Below are positions 34,259 to 41,142 of a DNA stretch of 64,000 nt, piece after piece (the stretch's first letter is position 1; the number at the start of each line of letters is the position of its first letter). The DNA comes from CAXMST01 sp963793415 (GTDB lineage: Bacteria > Actinomycetota > Thermoleophilia > Solirubrobacterales > 70-9). Location: NCBI GenBank assembly GCA_963793415.1, contig CAWCAC010000002.1:2356001-2420000 (forward strand), written 5' to 3'. The notes beneath the pieces are model-generated. The model saw only the letters and a program-made list of their open reading frames with translations. It was not told the DNA's origin and searched no databases. Both the position numbers and the translations under genes were made by a program.

Positions 34259-34998
34259 TCGCCCGCCTTGACCGAGCCCGGGCGCTCGGCGACGACGTCG
34301 GAGCCGCGCAGCGCCTGGTCGTCGTCGCGCTTGATCAACAGCCACTGCGGCTTCTCGCCTCGGCGGGTGCGCTGCAGGGCGAAGCCACCCTCGAGCTTGT
34401 GGCCGTGGAGGACGAAGACGGCGTGGCCGCGCTCGATCGCCTCCGGCCACGGCACCCGCCCGCCCTGCTCGTAAGTGCCGCGGTCCCAGACGATGACGCC
34501 ACCGTCGTCGAGCTCGCCCTCGAAGTCGTTGTGCTCGATCGAGTGGTCGGCGACTTCGATCGCCATCCGCTTCACCGCCGGGTCCATCGACGGCCCCTTC
34601 GGCACCGCCCAGGAGCGCATCGCGCCCCCGACCTCGAGCCGCAGGTCGTAGTGGGTGCCGCGCTTGTTCGTGTGCTCCTGGACGACGAAGGCGCCAGCGG
34701 CGACGCCGCGAACCGCGAACTGCTCGTGCCCCTCGGGCTTCACGTCCTCTACCTCGACAGCCTCCACGCCGGCCTGCGGCGGGCCCTCGCCGAGGAACCC
34801 GATCAGCGCCGAGACCGCATCGGTATCGCCTTCGGCGTGGACGCCGACGCTGCCGTCGGGGTCGTTGCGGACCCATCCCTGCAGGCCGAGCTCTTCGGCG
34901 CGCGCGACGGTCGCGTCGCGGAAGAAGACTCCCTGGACCGCCCCCGTCACGCGAGCGCGGACCGCGCGCTCCGCCTTCGTCCTGCTCTTCGGGCTCAC
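34255..34998 (-). CDS. Acylphosphatase fused to LigD-type 3'-phosphoesterase
   Basis: 247 residues in one frame, GTG start 34996-34998. Residues about 11-95 are a full acylphosphatase: GAVQGVFFRD with catalytic Arg27, GLQGWVRNDPDGSV with Asn45. Residues about 102-240 are a DNA ligase D 3'-phosphoesterase domain: FVVQEHTNKRGTHYDLRLE (His109, His116), RSWAVPKGPSMDP, IEVADHSIEHNDFEG, IVWDRGTYE, HGHKLEGGFALQR and WLLIKRDDD. Both active sites look intact; the loop between the first two His residues is one residue longer than in LigD as I recall it. Phosphoesterase domains trim 3' ends in end-joining; the pairing with acylphosphatase is unusual. Confidence 0.9.
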   Translation of the reverse strand: MSPKSRTKAERAVRARVTGAVQGVFFRDATVARAEELGLQGWVRNDPDGSVGVHAEGDTDAVSALIGFLGEGPPQAGVEAVEVEDVKPEGHEQFAVRGVAAGAFVVQEHTNKRGTHYDLRLEVGGAMRSWAVPKGPSMDPAVKRMAIEVADHSIEHNDFEGELDDGGVIVWDRGTYEQGGRVPWPEAIERGHAVFVLHGHKLEGGFALQRTRRGEKPQWLLIKRDDDQALRGSDVVAERPGSVKAGD

Positions 34999-35079
34999 CG
35001 GGCCATCGTCTCAGGCCGGCCGCGCCTCCACCAGCCCGCGGGCGGGGGCGCTTGACATCGCTCATAGGATCTTCGGCGG

Positions 35080-36417
35080 ATGAGGGGGATCAACCGAAGG
35101 GGCATCAGGCTCGGCGCCGGCTTGGCCGCGGCGATCGCGTTCGCCGCGTCGCCCTCCCCTGCCGATGCCAACGGCCCCACGGCGACCTCCCAGCAGCTCA
35201 AGCAGGACGTGCTCACCAACGCGGACATGTGGACCGCCGAGCCGCAGATGCTGGCCGCCGGACTCGGCTTTACGAACATCATCGGCGTCCCGGGGATGAA
35301 CGGGAACGATCTGCAGCAGTCCGAGCAGATCGTGCGTGACGCAGGCGGCACCTGGATGGCCGATCTCGACTGCGCGAGTACCCCCACCGTCGGCGACTAC
35401 ACCTCCGCCGTCTCTCCTGCCGGCGTCGCCTACTCGTGGGGCTATCCGGCACTGTTCTACGACGGACTGCCGGTCGAGTTCAGCTGGCCGGCGCGACCGA
35501 GCACGATCGACCCCGACAACTTCCTCGTCACGCTGAACACGGGCGAGGAGGTCGTCGCGCCGCTCGCGGCCGTCAACCCGAACAACGAGTACAACGAACG
35601 CAGCACCGTCGTCCTCTTCGGGGACTTCGGCAACAGGATCCCCTCCGATCAGCCCGGCTCCCGCTACGTGACCAAGGTCGAGGTGATCGCCGACGACGAC
35701 GGCCCCTTCCAGCTGGTCGGCACGAACGAGGACGGCGAAACCGAGATCGTCGACGCGACCGGGATGTCGGCGACCAAGTCGACCAGTCCCTACGACGACT
35801 TCGACGCCCCGGCCAAGCAGCGCACCGGCCCGCAGCTAGCCGCCGCGAAGCTGAGCCGGCTCACAGCGCGCGGTGAATCAGCCCCGCCGGCATTCCAGGG
35901 AGTTCTTCCCAACGACGGAAAGGCGCTCTACGGCGATCGGGCCAAGTTCCGCCTGCGGATGCTGACCACGGGCGGCTTCTCGCCGGACGGCGTCTCCGGC
36001 GTCAAGCCGACCGAGTTCGAGCGGTACTTCCGCTTCACGGTCCGCGACCGCGACGGCAACCGCATCGTGATCAAGAAGGAAGGCAAGACCTACGACATCG
36101 ACGGTTACGAGCTCGAGGTGATCGGCCTCGCCGACCTCGGCCCCAAGCAGGACTCCTACGACGACTGCTACGGCGAGGACCACGACAACCAGATCGACAT
36201 CGTCATCGACGGCGACCTCAAAGCCGTCAAGCGGATCCGCCATCTGCTGATCCCGAGCCGCGGCTCCTACGACCCGCTCTACAACCCGGGCGGCCCGGGC
36301 AACGACCCGACGCCCGGCGTCCCCTACAGCGCCGGCAGCCCGTACATCAGCCAGGCGGTCACGATCGACACCAACAACGAGCTCTCCGTCTACTACGACG
36401 GCACCGACGGCGGCTAG
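35080..36417 (+). CDS. Secreted protein of unknown function (445 aa)
   Basis: Signal peptide with an AxA-type end near residue 30 (LAAAIAFAASPSPADA), then a long, acidic, Asp/Tyr-rich secreted protein. Segments such as AYSWGYPALFYDGLPVEFSWP, FRFTVRDRDGNRIVIKKEG and DDCYGEDHDNQIDIVIDGD look like beta-sandwich strands with possible calcium-binding acidic loops. I recognise no family. The ATG at 35080 is preceded by GGCGG. It ends in open DNA before the VOC gene. Confidence 0.72.
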   Translation: MRGINRRGIRLGAGLAAAIAFAASPSPADANGPTATSQQLKQDVLTNADMWTAEPQMLAAGLGFTNIIGVPGMNGNDLQQSEQIVRDAGGTWMADLDCASTPTVGDYTSAVSPAGVAYSWGYPALFYDGLPVEFSWPARPSTIDPDNFLVTLNTGEEVVAPLAAVNPNNEYNERSTVVLFGDFGNRIPSDQPGSRYVTKVEVIADDDGPFQLVGTNEDGETEIVDATGMSATKSTSPYDDFDAPAKQRTGPQLAAAKLSRLTARGESAPPAFQGVLPNDGKALYGDRAKFRLRMLTTGGFSPDGVSGVKPTEFERYFRFTVRDRDGNRIVIKKEGKTYDIDGYELEVIGLADLGPKQDSYDDCYGEDHDNQIDIVIDGDLKAVKRIRHLLIPSRGSYDPLYNPGGPGNDPTPGVPYSAGSPYISQAVTIDTNNELSVYYDGTDGG

Positions 36418-36480
36418 CCCCCGAGCGCTGACCGGCGACCGATGAGTTTGCCGTGGCCGCCCGGTCCCATGGGCAGGGAG

Positions 36481-36843
36481 ATGGCAACGCGGCGGCCTCA
36501 CCAGATCATTCATCTCGAGCTCTACACCGGGAATCTCGGCCGGGCGTGCTCGTTCTACGGGCCGCTGCTGGGCTGGCGGCCCGAGCGCGTGACCGCGTCC
36601 GGGATCCCTTACCTGGCGCTCGAGCTCGGCAACGAGCTCGGTGGCGGCGTCGTCGAGCAGGACGCGGACGGGGCCCGCTGGCTCCCCTACGTCGAGGTCG
36701 AGGACGTTCGCGCCGTCACCCGCGAGGCCCAGCGGCTCGGCGCCCGGGCGTTGATCGACTCCCGCGAGGGCCCCGGCGGCTGGCGCACGGTGGTCGAGAC
36801 CCCCGACGGGGCCGAGATCGCCTTCTGGCAGCTGAAGCGATAG
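36481..36843 (+). CDS. VOC-family (glyoxalase/dioxygenase-like) protein
   Basis: 120 residues covering two beta-alpha-beta-beta-beta units: IIHLELYTGNLGRACSFYGPLLGW then YVEVEDVRAVTREAQRLGARALIDSREGPGG and VETPDGAEIAFWQ. The His of the first unit and the Glu-like position at the end are present, consistent with a metal-binding VOC fold. Exact activity unknown. The ATG at 36481 is preferred because homology starts there and AGGGAG precedes it; ATG 36442 and 36469 are in frame. Confidence 0.8.
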   Translation: MATRRPHQIIHLELYTGNLGRACSFYGPLLGWRPERVTASGIPYLALELGNELGGGVVEQDADGARWLPYVEVEDVRAVTREAQRLGARALIDSREGPGGWRTVVETPDGAEIAFWQLKR

Positions 36844-36859
36844 AAGAGACGATGAGCCT

Positions 36860-36891
36860 CGTCGCCGAGGATCCCGCCGAGGCCGGCGACG
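36860..36891. terminator. Possible terminator between convergent genes
   Basis: Inverted repeat CGTCGCCG/CGGCGACG (36860-36867 and 36884-36891), 16-base loop, between the VOC gene (+) and the hydrolase (-). No T tract. Confidence 0.4.
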
Positions 36892-36898
36892 GCACGAG

Positions 36899-37798
36899 CT
36901 AGGCCGGGCCGGAGCTGCGGTCGACCGCGGCGCGGATCGACTCGGCGACGCGGACCGGATCCTCGAGCTGGGGGTAGTGGCCGAGGTCGGTGAGCTCGTC
37001 GACCGGCGCCTGCGGCCGCAGCGCGCGGACGCCGGCGAGGACCCTGGTCGTCGCGACCGGGTCCTGCATGCCCCAGGCGAGGCTGAACGGGCCGTCCCAG
37101 TCACGGATCGCACCGTGCCAGCGCTCGGCGAAGCGGATCCGCTCGCCGAGGTAGTAGATCGTTGCCGCGCCCATCGTGCGACCACCGTTGTGGCAGATCA
37201 GCGCCCACTGGTCGGCGGCCTCCGCGTCGGTGAGCGGGTGCGCCTCGGTGAACAGGGAGCCGAACTGCTGGTGGAACACGCGCTCGTTCGAGAGCCGGGC
37301 GGCGAGCGGGCCGAGCCGGGAGCGGAGCAGCTTCTGTGCGGAGGTGAGCGAGGCGCTGGTGAGGATGATGCTGCCGTTGAACAACAGCGCCCCCGCGAGC
37401 GGGAATGCCGAGCGCCCCTCGACCGCCCGTGCCAGCAGCTCGGTCGCGACCGAGGTGCCCATGTCGTGGGCGATCAGGAACACCTGTCTGGCTCCGAAGC
37501 GGCGCCGGATCAGGTCCTCGACCAGGTCCGCCTGCCAGAACAGGCTGTAGGTGTGGTCGCGAGGCTTGTCGGAGAGGCCGAAGCCGAGGAAGTCGAAGAG
37601 CAGCGCATCGCGACCGGGCAACTCGGGCAGCAGCCCGCGGAAGTCGTAGGAGCTGGACGGGTATCCGTGCAGGAAGACGAGCACCGGGTCGCGGCCGCCA
37701 CCGTCGACGGTGCGGGTGAAGACCGCGCGCCCGCGGAAGCTGTCGATCTCCCCCGACGCGCGCCAGGCCTCGACTCCGGAGGTAAGTTGACTGGGCAC
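36899..37798 (-). CDS. Alpha/beta hydrolase, haloalkane dehalogenase-like
   Basis: 299 residues, GTG start 37796-37798. FLHGYPSSSYDFRG (oxyanion HG), DFLGFGLSDKP, nucleophile IAHDMGTSVA with Asp in place of Ser, and LGHYPQLEDP with the catalytic His. An Asp nucleophile is that of haloalkane dehalogenases and epoxide hydrolases; the halide-stabilising Trp after the Asp is not seen, which tilts towards an epoxide hydrolase or related activity. The region upstream contains a G/C-rich structured leader. Confidence 0.87.
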   Translation of the reverse strand: MPSQLTSGVEAWRASGEIDSFRGRAVFTRTVDGGGRDPVLVFLHGYPSSSYDFRGLLPELPGRDALLFDFLGFGLSDKPRDHTYSLFWQADLVEDLIRRRFGARQVFLIAHDMGTSVATELLARAVEGRSAFPLAGALLFNGSIILTSASLTSAQKLLRSRLGPLAARLSNERVFHQQFGSLFTEAHPLTDAEAADQWALICHNGGRTMGAATIYYLGERIRFAERWHGAIRDWDGPFSLAWGMQDPVATTRVLAGVRALRPQAPVDELTDLGHYPQLEDPVRVAESIRAAVDRSSGPA

Positions 37799-37847
37799 GC
37801 GCGCAGCCTATGGACAACGGATCGGCGGTGCCGCTGAGACGGGTGTC

Positions 37848-37902
37848 GGCCCCACCCAAGGAAACGACCCCCGCTGGGGGACGGGGGCCGCTTCGACTTG
37901 GG
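37848..37902. other. Compact structured element, possible leader RNA or pseudoknot
   Basis: Three pairings fit in 55 bases: GGCCCC (37848-37853) with GGGGCC (37884-37889), CCCAAG (37855-37860) with CTTGGG (37897-37902), and CCCCC (37868-37872) with GGGGG (37876-37880). The first two cross, so they form a pseudoknot or are alternatives. It lies 50-104 bases upstream of the hydrolase start on the minus strand. The stretch to 38050 holds nothing else I can support. Confidence 0.35.
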
Positions 37903-38050
37903 GTAATAACCGGGGTTGAGAGGAGGCCGGCGGCTTGGTCGCACCGGAGCACGGCCGACCGGAGTCCCTCTCACCACGCCTTTCGGCCGCTCAGCCCGGG
38001 AGCATTAGCGGCGTCCAGACGCTGTCCAGGGCGCTGCCTGGACGCTTGAT

Positions 38051-38554
38051 CTAAGCGTCTTCCTTGGACGCCTTCTTCAGCTCCGACTCGAGCTCGGCGG
38101 CCTCGATGTCGAGCTCCTTCTCGATCATCTTGTTGGCGCGCTTGACGGCCTTCTCGAGCTGCTCCTCGATCTTCGACTCGCCGATCACGATGATCGCGGC
38201 CTCGCCGTCGTCGAGCTCGGTCCCGAGCTCCTTCAGGTCCCCGCGTGAGAGGCCCTTCCAGAGGTGGCCGACGACGCCGCCGGCAACGCCGCCGACGATC
38301 GCGGTGCCGATGATCGAGGGCGGGAATAGGATGCCGGCGATCGCGCCGACCGCGATCCCGGTCCAGGCCCCGTGCTGGGTCGGCTTCTCGGTCTTGTGGA
38401 CGTGGACCTTGCCGTCCTGCTTCTCGATCACGGCGGCATCGAAGGTGCCGATCGCGCCGGCGGCGTGAAGCTCGAAGACGGCCTCGTAGTCGAGCTCGGC
38501 GGAGGGGATGTCGCTGTAGATGGCGGCGTAGAGGAAAACTGGGCGATCGGCCAT
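38051..38554 (-). CDS. DUF1269-type membrane protein
   Basis: 167 residues from ATG 38552-38554. Starts ADRPVFLYAAIYSD, a conserved N-terminal strand of DUF1269 proteins, then a Gly-rich double-glycine-zipper-like hydrophobic segment (GIAVGAIAGILFPPSIIGTAIVGGVAGGVVGH in parts), and a Lys/Glu-rich helical tail (about 55 residues) likely to form a coiled coil. Members are linked to envelope stress but have no defined activity. Confidence 0.85.
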   Translation of the reverse strand: MADRPVFLYAAIYSDIPSAELDYEAVFELHAAGAIGTFDAAVIEKQDGKVHVHKTEKPTQHGAWTGIAVGAIAGILFPPSIIGTAIVGGVAGGVVGHLWKGLSRGDLKELGTELDDGEAAIIVIGESKIEEQLEKAVKRANKMIEKELDIEAAELESELKKASKEDA

Positions 38555-38682
38555 GGGAGCCTGCCTTTCACCGGCCGCTGCGCGGCCGGGGGATTGATTG
38601 GAACGTCTCGACACTACGCCTGAGCGCAGGAGAACGTCCCGAGCCACGCCGAAGGCGGTCTGCGGCAAACTTCGGGGCGTGG

Positions 38683-38699
38683 TTCGACACGGTGTCAAA
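38683..38699. promoter_or_regulatory. Palindrome upstream of the P450 gene
   Basis: GACAC-G-GTGTC (38686-38696), extended to TTc...aAA at the flanks, 20 bases ahead of the P450 start. It has the size and symmetry of a TetR-type operator. Confidence 0.45.
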
Positions 38700-38718
38700 T
38701 CCTGATAGGTTCGGCCCG

Positions 38719-39957
38719 ATGAGCGGTGAGCTTGGGAACGAGATCCCCCTCGGCGAACTCCGGGTCGCCGACGAGAAGTACTGGCAGGACGGGCCGCCAC
38801 ACGAGGTCTTCAACCGCCTCCGCCGGGAGTGCCCGGTGCACTACTCGGACGGTCTGAGCGAGTTCCCCGAAGACGCGGGCTTCTGGTCGGTGACGAAGGC
38901 CGAGCACGTGCACGAGGTGAGCCGTGACTGGCGCAGCTACTCCTCCGCCAACAACATTCTGCTCGTCGACACTGCCGTCCCCGTGCCGCTGATCCAGGGC
39001 ATGTTCATCGGCATGGACCCACCCAAGCACGACCGGATCAAGCAGCTCTTCCAGCGCGGCTTCACGCCGAAGGCGATCGCCGCTCACGAGGACCGGGTCC
39101 GCGAGATCGCTGTCGGGGTGATGGAGAGCGCGGCCGCCGAGAACCAGGTCGACCTCGTCGCCGATGTCGCCCAGCCGATCGTCTCGCGCGTGATCGGCAG
39201 CTTCATGGGCCTCGCGCCAGAGGACGACAAGCCCTGGGCCGATGCGGTCAACGCGCTCGTCGGCTTCGGCGACGAAGCGGTCAACCCCGCCGGGATCGAG
39301 ACGCTGATGACCGAGGAGGTGCCGCGGATGTTCGAGCGCTGCATGAAGTTGATCGAGCAGCGCCGGGCGGAGCCGACCGACGACCTGATGAGCGTCCTCG
39401 TCCACGCCGAGATCGACGGCGACAAGCTCACCGACGACGAGATCTTCTCCGGCTTCATCCTCCTCGTCACCGCCGGCAACGACTCGACCAAGGCGACCTA
39501 CTGCAGCCTGATGAAGGCGCTGATGGACAACCCGGAGCAGCGCGAGATCCTGCTCGCCGACCGCGACCTGATCGACAGCGCCGTCGAGGAGGCGCTGCGG
39601 ATGTTCCCCGCCTTCGCCCACTTCCGCCGCACCGCGACCTGCGACATCGAGCTCGGCGGCCAGCAGATCAAGGAGGGCGACAAGGTCGCGCTCTGGTACC
39701 CGTCCTCGAACCGCGATGAGGACGTCTACGACGACCCGCACACCTTTGACGTGCGCCGCAACCCCGAGCATCAGGCTTTCGGGGCCGGCGGCCGCCACTT
39801 CTGCCTCGGCACGGCCCTCGCCCGGCTCGAGCTGCGGGTGATGCTCGAGGAGACGCTCGACCGGTTCCCCGGGATGGAGCCGGCCGGTGAGGCCAAGTAC
39901 CTGGTCTCGCAGTTCGGCAACCAGCTCAAAACCCAGCCGGTCACGCTCAACGCCTGA
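38719..39957 (+). CDS. Cytochrome P450
   Basis: 412-residue soluble heme monooxygenase. I-helix oxygen-activation motif TAGNDST, K-helix ExxR in EEALR, the PxxF-like region DVRRNPEHQAF, and the heme-binding loop FGAGGRHFCLGTALARLE with the axial Cys. Closest to bacterial class I CYPs of the steroid/fatty acid/terpene-oxidising type. No ferredoxin or reductase is nearby, so redox partners must come from elsewhere. ATG at 38719; an in-frame GTG at 38692 overlaps the palindrome and is less likely. Confidence 0.95.
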   Translation: MSGELGNEIPLGELRVADEKYWQDGPPHEVFNRLRRECPVHYSDGLSEFPEDAGFWSVTKAEHVHEVSRDWRSYSSANNILLVDTAVPVPLIQGMFIGMDPPKHDRIKQLFQRGFTPKAIAAHEDRVREIAVGVMESAAAENQVDLVADVAQPIVSRVIGSFMGLAPEDDKPWADAVNALVGFGDEAVNPAGIETLMTEEVPRMFERCMKLIEQRRAEPTDDLMSVLVHAEIDGDKLTDDEIFSGFILLVTAGNDSTKATYCSLMKALMDNPEQREILLADRDLIDSAVEEALRMFPAFAHFRRTATCDIELGGQQIKEGDKVALWYPSSNRDEDVYDDPHTFDVRRNPEHQAFGAGGRHFCLGTALARLELRVMLEETLDRFPGMEPAGEAKYLVSQFGNQLKTQPVTLNA

Positions 39958-40098
39958 CCGCCGCCGTCGGCACTCCACCGGTCGGGGCTCCACTCGTCGA
40001 GTCACTTACGGAAAAGAATCCGTGCTGACTGCGGATGCCCGGGTGGCCTGTGTCGATGAGGATCGCGGCACACCCCCCCAAACAAGAAGGGAGCGCTG

Positions 40099-40299
40099 AT
40101 GCCCAACAGCAACAAGGGCGGCGCTAGGGGCAGGGGGCCAGGAAGGACGAGGACATATACGGTCGCGCCAGTCGTGGCTGAGACCCCCGACGTGGGTCGC
40201 CCTTGCAGGCGGCCACCGGACAGGCTGCTCGCCCAAACGAGGCTCGAGCTGTCGCGAATGCGCGACAAGCTCGAAAGCATGCGGCGCTTCGGCGGCTGA
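40099..40299 (+). CDS. Small basic protein (66 aa), hypothetical
   Basis: ATG at 40099 has a strong AAGGGAG six bases upstream. The product is rich in Arg/Gly/Pro at the N-terminus (NSNKGGARGRGPGRTRTYT) and ends in a basic helix (LAQTRLELSRMRDKLESM). No family recognised. A good ribosome-binding site and a strong hairpin after the stop (40316-40352) make it more than a chance frame, but support is modest. Confidence 0.45.
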   Translation: MPNSNKGGARGRGPGRTRTYTVAPVVAETPDVGRPCRRPPDRLLAQTRLELSRMRDKLESMRRFGG

Positions 40300-40315
40300 A
40301 CGCGGCCGCCGACCG

Positions 40316-40352
40316 AGGACACCGCGGCGCCAACCGGCTCCGCCGGTGTCCT
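40316..40352. terminator. Hairpin ahead of the ABC operon
   Basis: AGGACACCG (40316-40324) pairs with CGGTGTCCT (40344-40352) over 9 bases; the 19-base interior can pair further. Probably ends the P450/small-ORF transcripts before the ABC operon. Confidence 0.5.
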
Positions 40353-40424
40353 GCGGGCTTCTACGGAGTCGCCAGCGGGACTTCGGCGCTTCGCCCTGCG
40401 CCCGGCCCGGACTAGCTTCAGGCA

Positions 40425-41138
40425 ATGGCGCTGATCGAGCTCGAGGGCGTGGCCCGCCGCTACACAGTCGGGGAGACCGCGGTGACGGCTCTCGAGGGCG
40501 TCAGCCTCACGGTCGAGCCGGGCGAGTTCACGGTCGTGCTCGGGCCCTCCGGGTGCGGCAAGACCACGCTGCTGAACATCATCGGCGCGCTCGACTCGCC
40601 GACCGAGGGCACGGTGCGAATCGCCGACCGCGACATCACCGCCGCTTCCCGGAAAGAGCTGTTCGAGTTTCGGCGCCAGAGCGTCTCCTTCATCTTTCAG
40701 ACCTTCAACCTGTTCCCGGCCCTGACCGCGTTCGAGAACGTCGAGTTCGGCGCCGACGTCAGCGGCCGCGGCGATCCGCGGGAGGTCGCTGCGGAGGTAC
40801 TCGAGCGGGTCGGCCTCGCGGACCGCGCCGAGCACTTCCCGCACGAGCTCTCCGGCGGCGAGCAGCAGCGTGTCGCGATCGCCCGGGCGCTGGCCACGCG
40901 CAACCCGATCCTGCTCGCCGACGAACCGACGGGCGAGCTCGACTTCACGACCGGGGTCCAGATCCTGGAGCTGCTGCACGAGCAGAGCCACGATCAGAAC
41001 ACGGCCGTGCTCGTCGTCACGCACAACCGGGAGATCGCCCGCGTTGCCCACCGCGTGATCGAGCTCTCGAGCGGCCGGATCGTCTCCGACGCTGAGACCG
41101 AGGGTGGCCCGGCAGAGATCTCGAGCCTGCACTGGTGA
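40425..41138 (+). CDS. ABC transporter ATP-binding protein, MacB/LolD type
   Basis: 237 residues. Walker A GPSGCGKTT, Q-loop FIFQTFNLFPALTAFENV, signature LSGGEQQR, Walker B ILLADEPTGELD, switch His in VVTHN. The FNL-FPALTAFENV form is that of MacB/LolD/FtsE-like ATPases, which work mechanically with FtsX-type permeases. Followed after 4 bases by its permease, so they form one exporter or lipoprotein-extracting complex. Confidence 0.95.
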   Translation: MALIELEGVARRYTVGETAVTALEGVSLTVEPGEFTVVLGPSGCGKTTLLNIIGALDSPTEGTVRIADRDITAASRKELFEFRRQSVSFIFQTFNLFPALTAFENVEFGADVSGRGDPREVAAEVLERVGLADRAEHFPHELSGGEQQRVAIARALATRNPILLADEPTGELDFTTGVQILELLHEQSHDQNTAVLVVTHNREIARVAHRVIELSSGRIVSDAETEGGPAEISSLHW

Positions 41139-41142
41139 GCCG

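Noticed and set aside
37901..37910. GGGTAATAAC repeated at 44053-44062
   Set aside because: A single 10-base match in unrelated contexts; no symmetry or shared spacing to a start codon.
38695..40005. 436-codon open frame opposite the P450 gene
   Set aside because: Shadow of a gene with clear heme and I-helix motifs; no domain of its own.
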